Below the pieces are notes generated by a model. That model had not been told where the DNA came from, did no database searches, and worked only from the letters and a program-made list of their open reading frames with translations. From Shewanella chilikensis (GTDB lineage: Bacteria > Pseudomonadota > Gammaproteobacteria > Enterobacterales > Shewanellaceae): a stretch of 64,000 bases of DNA. Positions 17,740-25,923 of this stretch are shown here, piece by piece (the stretch's first letter is position 1; each line of letters opens with the position of its first letter). The translations under genes and the position numbers were made by a program. Location: NCBI RefSeq assembly GCF_002836945.1, contig NZ_NIJM01000019.1, positions 1-64,000 of the forward strand, read 5' to 3'.

Positions 17740-17955
17740 CTAAATTTGTTTCAGAGAAATGAACTTTCCATCCCGGTCCAATCTAAGATGGAATTCACCG
17801 TAAATGCCATCGGCGGTCAGAAAAGGACGTAGACGGCGGCCGTTGATCCAGAGGAGCTTGCCACCCTTCTCCCTGACCTCAACATTTTCGGCAATACCTT
17901 GATAGTAAGGCAAAAAGTCCTGATAACTCAGGTTGAGGCGAAAGTAAAATTCCAT
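17740..17955 (-). CDS. DUF2835 small protein
   Basis: This 71-aa protein matches the DUF2835 pattern: an N-terminal FYFRLNLSYQDFLPYY segment, a basic middle (GGKLLWINGRRLRPFL), and a C-terminal FHLRLDRDGKFISLK strand. It starts 8 bp after the pepN stop and ends at the shared terminator, so it belongs to the pepN transcript. Predicted to be a soluble all-beta protein; no function is known. Confidence 0.85.
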   Translation of the reverse strand: MEFYFRLNLSYQDFLPYYQGIAENVEVREKGGKLLWINGRRLRPFLTADGIYGEFHLRLDRDGKFISLKQI

Positions 17956-17963
17956 CTTTAGGC

Positions 17964-20549
17964 TCAGTCTTCCAGTGCTCGGCTGACCTTCTCATAAAGA
18001 TCCCGTGACAGCTCAGGCATAGCCAACAACTCCTGCAGACAAGCCTTCATTTTGGCCTGGCGTCCGGCATCAAACTTGGCAAACTGGATCAGCGGAGTGA
18101 TGATCCGTGCTGCCACTTGCGGGTTGAGGCTATTGAGCTGTTTGAGCATGGCGGTAAGGAAAACATATCCCTTGCCGTCCTGGCGGTGGAATTGACGCAC
18201 ATTGGCCGCGGCAAAACTGCCCACCAGGGAACGAACCCGGTTGGGATTATTCAGACTGAAGGCCGGATGTTGCAACAGGGTCTCGAGTCTGGCGATCACC
18301 TCATCATCTGTCGCCATCGCCTGCAGGCTGAACCACTTATCCATCACCAGAGGGGTCTGGTTCCAGCGCTGCTCGAATGCTTGCATCAGGGCATCGCGGC
18401 AATCACAATTGGCATCGTTGGCTGCAAGCAGCGCGCCCAGCGCATCTGTCATACCAGAGGCCGAGACAAACTGCTGTTCAATCAAGGACTCATATTCATC
18501 AGAGACTTTGGCCAGCAGCCAAAGCAGGGTGTTTTTCAAGCTGCGAGCGGCGGCATCATCCAGCGACAGCAGTTGACGATAACGGGCCAACAGCTCATCT
18601 TCACAGCCACTGGCGATGGATTCAATCACAAAGTCGCGGGCCAGCAACAGGGCATCCAATTCCACCTTATCAACCTGCTCAATCAAGGAAGACACTGAAA
18701 GCAGCTTGAGGATTTCGGCCGCAAGCCCCTTATCCAAGGATTCGTCCAGTATCACGCCTCTGAAGCCGTCGACAACACGAGGATCCAGATGCATCCCCTG
18801 CCCTTGTTCAAGTAAAGTCACATTGGCCCAAACGGCGCGGCTGAAGAGACTCATAGCCGCCTCCCAGCGGGCCACTTCACTGCCGGCATGGCGCAGTAAG
18901 CAGAGCAGCTGCACTGTGCTGTAGTCATACTTGAGCTTCACCGGCGCCGAAAAGTCCTGCAACAGCGAAGGGATCGGACAGGCACTGATATCCTTGAACT
19001 CCAGAGTCTGCTCGGCCAGGGTAAAATCAATCACTTGGTTGACCAAGGCGTTGCCGCTATTGCCCAGCAGTTCCAGGCTGAAAGGAATATGCAATGGTGC
19101 CTTGGCCGCTTCACCGGCACGCACTGGGGTGAACTGTTTGAGGTGCAGGCGGTAAGTCGCTGTGCTTGCATCATACTCATCGGTCACTGTCACTTGAGGG
19201 GTGCCCGCCTGGCTATACCAAAGGCGGAATTGAGTCAGATCTTTACCTGAGGCATCTTCCATAGCGGCGACAAAGTCGTCACAGGTAACCGCCTGGCCGT
19301 CGTGGCGCTCGAAATACAGCTTCATCCCCGCCTGGAAGGCCTGCTCACCCAACAGGGTGTGCATCATGCGGATCACTTCGGCGCCCTTGTTGTAAACAGT
19401 GACTGTGTAGAAATTATTCATCTCTATCACGCTTTCGGGGCGAATAGGATGCGACATCGGGCCAGAGTCCTCGGCGAACTGCTGGTTCTTGATGACCTTG
19501 ATGGCATGAATACGGTTGACAGCCCGGGAGCCGAGATCTGAGCTGAATTCCTGATCGCGAAATACGGTCAAGCCCTCTTTCAGGCTCAGTTGGAACCAAT
19601 CGCGGCAAGTTACCCGGTTGCCGGTCCAGTTGTGGAAATATTCGTGACCAATCACAGATTCTATACCGTGAAAGTCATCATCAGTTGCAGTGTCATTATC
19701 CGCCAACACATACTTGGTGTTGAAAACATTCAGGCCCTTGTTTTCCATGGCTCCCATGTTGAAGAAGTCCACGGCCACCACCATGTAGATATCGAGATCG
19801 TACTCGAGATCAAAGCGTGACTCGTCCCAGGCCATCGCCTTTTTCAGTGAAGCCATGGCGTGTCCGGCCTTGTGCAGGTTGCCCTTGTCGACAAACACCT
19901 GCAGTTTGACTTCTCTGCCGGAGCGGGTGGTAAAACTGTCTTCCAACAGGTCAAAGTCACCGGCAACCAGGGCAAACAGGTAAGCGGGTTTAGGGAAAGG
20001 GTCTTGCCAGACAGCGAAATGACGACCATCGGCCATCTCCCCTTTCTCCAGCAAGTTGCCGTTGGAAAGCAGGAAAGGAAACGCCTTGTCGGCTTCGATA
20101 CGTACCTGGTATTTGGCCAGCACATCGGGACGGTCGAGAAAATAGGTGATACGCCTGAAACCTTCCGCCTCGCACTGAGTGCAGTACGCCCCATCGGACA
20201 TATACAGGCCTTCCAGTGCCGAGTTATCGACCGGGCTGATCCGAGTCACCAGAGTCAATTCAAATTCGTTGAGTTCGGTTTCAAGCAGCAGTTTACCCGG
20301 CTCAAGGCGATAGTCTGCCGGTTCACCGTTAACCAACAGCTGCTCCAGTTCCAGCTCGTCACCGTCGAGCAGCAGAGGTTCATTGTGATTGCCGTTGCGC
20401 TTAACCTGGCTGACCGCAGTCACCCGGGTTTGTTTGGGTTCTAGCTGAAATGAGAGGGACAGTTCGGGGATCAAAAACGCAGGTGGACGATAATCGGCCA
20501 GGCGCTTGGCCTGCAGTTGGTCCGGGGAAAGGGTTTGTGCTTCAGACAT
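17964..20549 (-). CDS. pepN: Aminopeptidase N (M1 family)
   Basis: PepN is the main cytoplasmic zinc aminopeptidase, trimming N-terminal residues from peptides made by the ATP-dependent proteases. The 861-aa protein shows the M1 substrate-binding GAMEN motif at residues 266-270 and the zinc site HEYFH (302-306), with the third ligand Glu325 in KEGLT. A beta-domain (about 450-550) and a helical C-terminal domain complete the E. coli-type layout. AAGGATG precedes the ATG. No signal peptide is present. It leads a two-gene unit with DUF2835. Confidence 0.97.
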   Translation of the reverse strand: MSEAQTLSPDQLQAKRLADYRPPAFLIPELSLSFQLEPKQTRVTAVSQVKRNGNHNEPLLLDGDELELEQLLVNGEPADYRLEPGKLLLETELNEFELTLVTRISPVDNSALEGLYMSDGAYCTQCEAEGFRRITYFLDRPDVLAKYQVRIEADKAFPFLLSNGNLLEKGEMADGRHFAVWQDPFPKPAYLFALVAGDFDLLEDSFTTRSGREVKLQVFVDKGNLHKAGHAMASLKKAMAWDESRFDLEYDLDIYMVVAVDFFNMGAMENKGLNVFNTKYVLADNDTATDDDFHGIESVIGHEYFHNWTGNRVTCRDWFQLSLKEGLTVFRDQEFSSDLGSRAVNRIHAIKVIKNQQFAEDSGPMSHPIRPESVIEMNNFYTVTVYNKGAEVIRMMHTLLGEQAFQAGMKLYFERHDGQAVTCDDFVAAMEDASGKDLTQFRLWYSQAGTPQVTVTDEYDASTATYRLHLKQFTPVRAGEAAKAPLHIPFSLELLGNSGNALVNQVIDFTLAEQTLEFKDISACPIPSLLQDFSAPVKLKYDYSTVQLLCLLRHAGSEVARWEAAMSLFSRAVWANVTLLEQGQGMHLDPRVVDGFRGVILDESLDKGLAAEILKLLSVSSLIEQVDKVELDALLLARDFVIESIASGCEDELLARYRQLLSLDDAAARSLKNTLLWLLAKVSDEYESLIEQQFVSASGMTDALGALLAANDANCDCRDALMQAFEQRWNQTPLVMDKWFSLQAMATDDEVIARLETLLQHPAFSLNNPNRVRSLVGSFAAANVRQFHRQDGKGYVFLTAMLKQLNSLNPQVAARIITPLIQFAKFDAGRQAKMKACLQELLAMPELSRDLYEKVSRALED

Positions 20550-20630
20550 AGGTCATCCTTAATTCGTTGGGCACTGGCAGTCACCGAGTTCGTTGACTGA
20601 TCTTGCCTCTGTTCTCGCTGGGAGCAAACA

Positions 20631-20655
20631 AAAAACGCGCAATCAGCGCGTTTTT
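20631..20655 (-). terminator. prc terminator
   Basis: AAAAACGCGC (20631-20640) pairs with GCGCGTTTTT (20646-20655). It has T tracts on both strands and sits between prc and pepN. Confidence 0.88.
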
Positions 20656-20674
20656 ATGTTTCCTGGAGCCAGCA

Positions 20675-22738
20675 TCAATTTGCGCTGTTTTTTGCCAATC
20701 TCTGATAGTCCACCATATCCAGAGTGATATAGACGGCTTCATCGAGGAAGGCATCCGGAGTCTCGATTTTTTTCTCATCTTCGGAGACATTTTCATCGTC
20801 ATCCAGAGACTTCAAGGGCTCGAGACCATGGTCAACCCGACGTTCGTTGAGGCGGGCCAACTGTTTTTGATCGTCCTTATCCCGTTCGGCCAGGCGCTCG
20901 CTTTCCACCAGAGAAACACTCTTCTCTTTGTGGTGTTTCTTGAACTCGCCTATGTCCTGCAGTATATAACCGAACTCGACGTCCTGCTTAATCCGGCTCT
21001 GGTGGCGTTTCGCAAGATTGCTGACCATCTCTGCGCCGATTTCACCCAAAGGCTGGTACTTGGCTACAGGCACCTTATCCCATGGCAGTGCATTGTCTTC
21101 TTCTGCCTCACCATATTCCCCCGGCTCCAACGCACTGGGGAACGGGATATCCGGAGTCACACCTTTCAACTGAGTGCTGCCACCATTGATACGGTAGAAC
21201 TTGGCTATGGTGTACTGCACATGGCCAACCGGCTTTTCATACAAGTCGTAGATACGGCCAAGACTCTTGTGCTGCTGCACTGTGCCTTTACCGAAGGTAG
21301 ACTCACCGATAATCAAGGCACGGCCATAATCCTGCAGTGCAGCAGCAAAAATTTCCGAGGCCGAGGCAGAGTAACGGTCAACCATCACTGTGAGTGGGCC
21401 GTCGTAATAGCTCTTGCCGTCGTTGTCACGATTTTCGCTGATGCGACCATTGGCGTCACGAATTTGCACCACAGGTCCCTGATCGATAAACAGCCCTGTG
21501 AGCAAGGTCGCTTCAGTCAAGGCGCCACCACCGTTACCACGCAGGTCGACAATCACACCTTCAACCTTGGCTTCGTTGAGAGTTTGCAACTCCTTGGCCA
21601 CATCGCGGGATAAATCCATATAGAAGCCGGGGATCTGAATAACACCGATTTTACGCTGGGCGTAAGGACCGGTATCCGGCTCAACTATCTTGGAAGTCGC
21701 CGCTCTGTCTTCGAGACGGATTTTGTCCCGCACCACAGTCACATTGATGGGTTTGGCATTGGAGCCGCCTTTCTTGGGCAGCACCTGCAAGGTCACTTTA
21801 CTGCCTTTAGGGCCCTTGATCAGCTCAACCACATCATCAAGACGCCAGCCGATAACATCGACCATCTCCTTGCCTTCCTGACCTACGCCAACAATTTTGT
21901 CTTCCGGCGCCAATTTCTCACTCAGCGCCGCCGGACCACCGGCCACCAGACTCTTGATAACCGTGTAGTCATCTTCCATCTGCAGCACGGCTCCTATCCC
22001 TTCCAGGCTCAGGTTCATCTCCATCTGGAAACGTTCGGCATTACGGGGAGACAGATAACTGGTGTGCGGCTCAACACTGCGAGCAAAGGCATTCATCAGC
22101 CCCTGGAACACATCTTCGCTGTTGGTTTGCTTCAGGCGTTTGATGGCGTTGTTGTAGCGTTTACCCAACACATCAACAATCTCCGGCCACTCTTTACCGG
22201 TAAGCTTAAGGTTAAGGGCATCGTACTTGACCCGTTGACGCCACAACTCATTGAGCTCGGCCTCGTCTTTGGGCCAGGCGGCATCTTTACGATCAAAGAT
22301 ATAAGCATCGCCAGCCTGATTAAAGTCCATCTCTTTATCGAGCAGACTCAAGGCATAAACAAAACGTTCGTAACGGCGCTGCTGCACCAGATCGTACATC
22401 TTGTAAGCAGGTTCCAGATCGCCGCTACGCACCATATCATCAAACTGATTGGCATAGACTTTAAAGCTGTCGATATCGCTCTGCAATAATACATTGCGGC
22501 GATAGTCGAGCTGTTCGAGATAACGCTTGAAGATCTGCTGCGAGAAGGCATCATCCAGATCGAATCTGTGATAATGGGAGCGACTGAACAGGCCGGTAAT
22601 CCGTTTGCTGGCAACCTTGTGTTGTGGCTCCTGTTGTAGATGGGGTAACTCGCTGACCGGGACTGCCGGTGAGATAGCCAGCGCCTGGGAACCCATAAAG
22701 ACACTGGCGATCGATGCAGCAAGAATAAATTTTCGCAT
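20675..22738 (-). CDS. prc: Carboxy-terminal (tail-specific) protease Prc
   Basis: Prc is a periplasmic serine protease that degrades ssrA-tagged proteins and processes or removes envelope proteins such as peptidoglycan hydrolases. The signal peptide ends near residue 21 (after ALA). A PDZ domain lies at about residues 245-325, and the Ser/Lys dyad is in RYSASASEIF and STFGKGTVQQ, 25 residues apart as in E. coli Prc. A DUF3340-type C-terminal part (KHHKEKSVSLVESERL) completes about 687 aa. The ATG at 22738 is preferred over a TTG two codons earlier. It follows proQ by about 30 bp. Confidence 0.95.
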   Translation of the reverse strand: MRKFILAASIASVFMGSQALAISPAVPVSELPHLQQEPQHKVASKRITGLFSRSHYHRFDLDDAFSQQIFKRYLEQLDYRRNVLLQSDIDSFKVYANQFDDMVRSGDLEPAYKMYDLVQQRRYERFVYALSLLDKEMDFNQAGDAYIFDRKDAAWPKDEAELNELWRQRVKYDALNLKLTGKEWPEIVDVLGKRYNNAIKRLKQTNSEDVFQGLMNAFARSVEPHTSYLSPRNAERFQMEMNLSLEGIGAVLQMEDDYTVIKSLVAGGPAALSEKLAPEDKIVGVGQEGKEMVDVIGWRLDDVVELIKGPKGSKVTLQVLPKKGGSNAKPINVTVVRDKIRLEDRAATSKIVEPDTGPYAQRKIGVIQIPGFYMDLSRDVAKELQTLNEAKVEGVIVDLRGNGGGALTEATLLTGLFIDQGPVVQIRDANGRISENRDNDGKSYYDGPLTVMVDRYSASASEIFAAALQDYGRALIIGESTFGKGTVQQHKSLGRIYDLYEKPVGHVQYTIAKFYRINGGSTQLKGVTPDIPFPSALEPGEYGEAEEDNALPWDKVPVAKYQPLGEIGAEMVSNLAKRHQSRIKQDVEFGYILQDIGEFKKHHKEKSVSLVESERLAERDKDDQKQLARLNERRVDHGLEPLKSLDDDENVSEDEKKIETPDAFLDEAVYITLDMVDYQRLAKNSAN

Positions 22739-22768
22739 CAGCAAGTTACTCCTTTCTATTTGATGATT

Positions 22769-23428
22769 TTACAGCAGAATATGTTCCACACGAACCTTGA
22801 CTGACAGGCCGGAATCCAGTTGCACGTGAACATCTTCTTTATTGATGTCGAGGATCACACCGGCTACCGGTGTCATACCCAATTTGACATTCACTCGCTG
22901 TGAAGGTTTCAGCTCTTCCAATACAGCTGGTACCAACTCCACGGCTGGAGCGGCAGGCTTGCTAGGCTTACGGGCCGCTTTCTTATCGCTACGAGGACGA
23001 TCGTTGCGGGGCTTGTCCCCTTGAGGACGTGGCTTACGCGCAGGCTTAGCTTTCTTGGCTTCACCTTCTTTGGCCGGTTCAGCCGCACGGCGGGCCTTGG
23101 CTTTTTCCTGACTCTCTTTCAGCGTCGCCTTGGCATGTTCAATATGTTCGGGATCCAGTTCGCCGCAAGGGTTACCATCGAGGTCTACCCGCTGAGCGCC
23201 TTCCTTGATGCACTTAAGATAGCGCCAACTGTTGGTATAGCGTCTCAGGGCGACCCTCAGTTGGGTCTTACTGACTTTGGAATCATCAGCCAACCTTTCA
23301 GCCAAATCCTGAAACAGTCCTATCTTCAGCGGTTTGGTTTCTCCTTCGGCGATAAAGCACAAAGGAAATGTTTCATACAAATACGCCAGAATAGCGTTGG
23401 TGTCGGTCAACTTTTCTGTTGATTCCAT
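22769..23428 (-). CDS. proQ: RNA chaperone ProQ
   Basis: ProQ binds structured RNAs, including many sRNAs and 3' ends of mRNAs. The N-terminal FinO/ProQ domain (about residues 1-120) has FPLCFIAEGETKPLKIGLF and RYTNSWRYLKCIKEG. A basic Ala/Lys/Pro-rich linker (about 120-165) follows, then the Tudor-like C-terminal domain ending KVRVEHILL. Two adjacent ATG codons (23431, 23428) lie behind GGAAG; a GTG further out is less likely. It is upstream of prc in the same direction, the arrangement seen in E. coli. Confidence 0.95.
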   Translation of the reverse strand: MESTEKLTDTNAILAYLYETFPLCFIAEGETKPLKIGLFQDLAERLADDSKVSKTQLRVALRRYTNSWRYLKCIKEGAQRVDLDGNPCGELDPEHIEHAKATLKESQEKAKARRAAEPAKEGEAKKAKPARKPRPQGDKPRNDRPRSDKKAARKPSKPAAPAVELVPAVLEELKPSQRVNVKLGMTPVAGVILDINKEDVHVQLDSGLSVKVRVEHILL

Positions 23429-23500
23429 CATTACTTCCACAGTTAACAGGGGACGTCAGTGGTCAGTTAGGTCTGCTGTACTCACGGCGTCGTTCATCTT

Positions 23501-23523
23501 CGTTAACCCCTTGGGGGATAACG
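23501..23523 (-). promoter_or_regulatory. Stable hairpin in the proQ leader
   Basis: CGTTAACCCC (23501-23510) folds on GGGGATAACG (23514-23523) with one mismatch and a tight loop. It lies about 75-95 bp before the proQ start and could be a leader structure read by ProQ itself; that role is inference. Confidence 0.4.
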
Positions 23524-23588
23524 TACAAATTAGCATGCATTCAGCCATAGCCAAAGGCATGACACAAAACTTAACATTTCAGCCTGAT

Positions 23589-23621
23589 AGGGCCAAGCAC
23601 CACAAACAGTCATTTGGCCCT
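23589..23621 (-). terminator. Hairpin downstream of msrC
   Basis: AGGGCCAA (23589-23596) pairs with TTGGCCCT (23614-23621) around a 17-nt loop. It lies about 70 bp after the msrC stop. There is no T-run, so it may be an mRNA 3'-end structure rather than an intrinsic terminator. Confidence 0.4.
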
Positions 23622-23691
23622 CAGAGCAGCCGCCTATTATAAGCTGCGTGCGCCTTATTGCGACCACCAATTGTGGCAGATTGTACGGGAA

Positions 23692-24150
23692 TTAACCAAA
23701 TAAGCACTTTTCCAGACTCTGCACCAGACTCTCCAGCCCGGTTTGATCCTCTTTATCGAAACGCGACAGACTGGGACTGTCGATATCCAGCACGGCAATC
23801 AGCTCACCATGACGATAGAGTGGGATCACAATTTCCGAGTTACTGGCGGCATCACAGGCGATATGTCCGACAAACTGATGTACATCCTCAACCAACTGAG
23901 TCTCGGCCTTGGCTGCCGCCGTGCCACAGACACCTTTACCCATTGGGATCCGGGTGCATGCCAGTTTGCCTTGAAACGGGCCAAGCACCAGTTGCTCGTC
24001 TTTGAGCAGATAAAAGCCCACCCAATTAATGTCCTCAAGGTGTTCATTCAACAAAGCAGAGAAGTTGGCCATGGCGCAAATCACATCGTCTTCGCCGGCA
24101 AACAGTGCCTGTACCTGACGGTTGAGCGTATCGTAAAACTGAGCTTTCAT
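23692..24150 (-). CDS. msrC: Free methionine-(R)-sulfoxide reductase, GAF domain
   Basis: MsrC (YebR) reduces free methionine-R-sulfoxide. The 152-aa protein is a single GAF domain with NWVGFYLLKDEQLVLGPFQGKLACTRI, GVCGTAAA and HIACDAASNSEIVIPL; the three Cys in these segments match the catalytic/resolving Cys pattern of the family. It starts 13 bp after the yebG stop, so it is likely in the same transcript and may share SOS control. The yebR-yebS-yebT-yebU neighbourhood is conserved with E. coli. Confidence 0.9.
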   Translation of the reverse strand: MKAQFYDTLNRQVQALFAGEDDVICAMANFSALLNEHLEDINWVGFYLLKDEQLVLGPFQGKLACTRIPMGKGVCGTAAAKAETQLVEDVHQFVGHIACDAASNSEIVIPLYRHGELIAVLDIDSPSLSRFDKEDQTGLESLVQSLEKCLFG

Positions 24151-24163
24151 CTGGGGTTCCGGG

Positions 24164-24451
24164 TTATACCTTTTCTGGTTCTGTCTTCTTCTTACTGCTC
24201 TTGGCTGGGGTCGGTGCTTTTACCGGGGCGCCTTTGAGCAGATTCGCCAATGTATCTTTATGAGAAGCTAAATAAAAAGCAAGTTTTTCCGTTGTATTAT
24301 CATCCAATTCCAATTCACCACCTTGGATAAAGGGGATTAAGTTATCCGCGATGTCGAGCATCTTATCGTAGGCATCAGCCTCCTTCTTAGATGTAAATGT
24401 CATCTTCTCAACCCCTTCTCTGACCACAACGTACTGAGTTATAACGGCCAT
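24164..24451 (-). CDS. yebG: SOS-response protein YebG
   Basis: The 95-aa protein matches E. coli YebG through the N-terminal half (YVVVREGVEKMTFTSKKEAD, AYDKMLDIAD). The C-terminus is basic and low-complexity (APTPAKSSKKKTEPE). The open frame runs 43 codons further upstream, but ATG at 24451 matches the family start and lies 13 bp from a LexA box. YebG is DNA-damage induced; its molecular role is unclear. It heads the yebG-msrC unit. Confidence 0.92.
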   Translation of the reverse strand: MAVITQYVVVREGVEKMTFTSKKEADAYDKMLDIADNLIPFIQGGELELDDNTTEKLAFYLASHKDTLANLLKGAPVKAPTPAKSSKKKTEPEKV

Positions 24452-24464
24452 GACCTTCCTCACA

Positions 24465-24480
24465 CTGTTTAAATATACAG
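24465..24480. promoter_or_regulatory. LexA box (SOS operator)
   Basis: CTGT-N8-ACAG, with the AT-rich centre TTAAATAT, lies 13 bp upstream of yebG. This matches the gammaproteobacterial LexA consensus at all conserved positions. It lies in the divergent gap with the first letA half, 140 bp from that start. Confidence 0.92.
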
Positions 24481-24620
24481 TAAATAGATTGACATAAAAT
24501 GCGCTATAGATGCAAGAGACGCGCTCTTTCTGATAGTATTTGCGAGTTTGTTTTGTCGACTCACTCCAATGGACCCACAAGCAACGCAGTTAGCGGATTG
24601 ATGACTAAGCTTGGGTCACC

Positions 24621-25295
24621 ATGGCCAGAACAGGACATATCCAGCATTTGAAAGCTTATAATCCAAGCGACAACAAACCGGACTGTAGCATAGTGCTTTG
24701 CCGCGCCTGTGATTTGGTGGTGAGCAAACGCGCCCTGCCCTCCGGCGTCAGAGCGCTTTGTCCAAGATGCCATACGGCGCTTTATGATGCCCCCTACTGC
24801 TCGATCAATGGCATGCTGGCGTTATGTATCAGTGCCCTGCTGTTTTATCTGCCCGCCATGCTGCTACCCGTGCTGGAGATGCACTTTCTCGGCAGTGTCA
24901 GAACCACAACCGCATACCAAGGTGCCCTGGCAGTGATGGACCAAGGTTATTGGATAGTGGGGATTGCTGTGTTGGTGGCGGCTGTCATCGCCCCCGGGGT
25001 ACTCAATCTGTCGATTTTTATTCAAGTGCTGATCATCAAGGCGGGTTTGGCCCAGCATCACTTCTGGCGCCGTGTTCTTACTTGGTTACTCAAGAAGCAA
25101 GGCCTGCTGTCACAAATGACCATGCTGGAAATTTATGTGATCAGTTTCCTGGTTTCCGCCTTTCAGTTGTCCGACTTCTCCGACGTTTACTTTGGCATGG
25201 GAACCTTTTGTTTTACCATGCTGTTTTTAGTGACTCTCTTTCTGCAGCGCGAATATAACCTGGAGCATATGTGGAGTTTTCTCGATGAAAGCTAG
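24621..25295 (+). CDS. PqiA/LetA-type integral membrane protein, first half
   Basis: The 224-aa protein has a cytoplasmic zinc-ribbon (two CxxC pairs: CRACD and CPRCH) and four membrane helices (about residues 68-90, 110-135, 160-185, 190-212), the fold of one PqiA module. LetA (YebS) in E. coli is one protein of two such modules; here the second is a separate gene overlapping this one by 11 bp. With LetB it should form an inner-membrane-anchored lipid conduit across the periplasm. Confidence 0.88.
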   Translation: MARTGHIQHLKAYNPSDNKPDCSIVLCRACDLVVSKRALPSGVRALCPRCHTALYDAPYCSINGMLALCISALLFYLPAMLLPVLEMHFLGSVRTTTAYQGALAVMDQGYWIVGIAVLVAAVIAPGVLNLSIFIQVLIIKAGLAQHHFWRRVLTWLLKKQGLLSQMTMLEIYVISFLVSAFQLSDFSDVYFGMGTFCFTMLFLVTLFLQREYNLEHMWSFLDES

Positions 25296-25923
25296 AAAGC
25301 TGCTCCAGGGCAAAGACATGGGCCTGTGCAGTTGCCCCGCCTGTAAAAAACTCAATCAGATAGAGAATGAGTATTGCAGTCGCTGCCAAAACCCACTCAG
25401 GCTAAGGGATGACACCAGTCTGCAAAAAAGCTGGGCCTTGTTGATCACCGCAGCCATCTTGTTGATCCCGGCCAACATCTACCCCATTACCATGCTCACC
25501 AAACAGGGCAAGGTCACCTACGACACCATTTTTTCCGGCATCACCCATCTGGTACAGTCGGATATGTTACCCATCGCCATCATAGTCTTTACCGCCAGTA
25601 TTCTGGTGCCCTGGCTGAAAATTATCGGCCTGGCTTTCTATCTGACGGCGATCAGTTTCAACCTGCCCATCCCCAAACGGCCACTGATGGCCGGATTTCA
25701 TATCATAGAATGGATTGGACGCTGGTCTATGCTGGATCTGTTTGTCATATCCATTACCGTTGCCCTGGTTAATATGGGGCAATTGCTGGACGCCAAACCG
25801 GCGCCGGCGGCAACCGCGTTTGCCTTGGTCATCCTCTTTACCCAACTTGCGGCCAAGGTGTTGGACACACGTTTACTTTGGGATCAACTGGACACAGAAG
25901 ATGACGCAAATCGAAAAGCCTAA
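25285..25923 (+). CDS. PqiA/LetA-type integral membrane protein, second half
   Basis: The 212-aa protein repeats the same module: zinc-ribbon Cys pairs (CPAC and CSRC) followed by four membrane helices (first near residue 50, LLITAAILLIPANIYPITML). Its start overlaps the preceding gene and its end overlaps letB by 23 bp, so the three are tightly coupled. Together the two halves cover E. coli LetA (about 430 aa). The split is a true gene boundary: each half has its own start and stop in different frames. Confidence 0.88.
   Translation: MKARKLLQGKDMGLCSCPACKKLNQIENEYCSRCQNPLRLRDDTSLQKSWALLITAAILLIPANIYPITMLTKQGKVTYDTIFSGITHLVQSDMLPIAIIVFTASILVPWLKIIGLAFYLTAISFNLPIPKRPLMAGFHIIEWIGRWSMLDLFVISITVALVNMGQLLDAKPAPAATAFALVILFTQLAAKVLDTRLLWDQLDTEDDANRKA

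Noticed and set aside
20603-21613. 336-codon plus-strand frame over prc
   Set aside because: Antisense shadow of prc with no family features.
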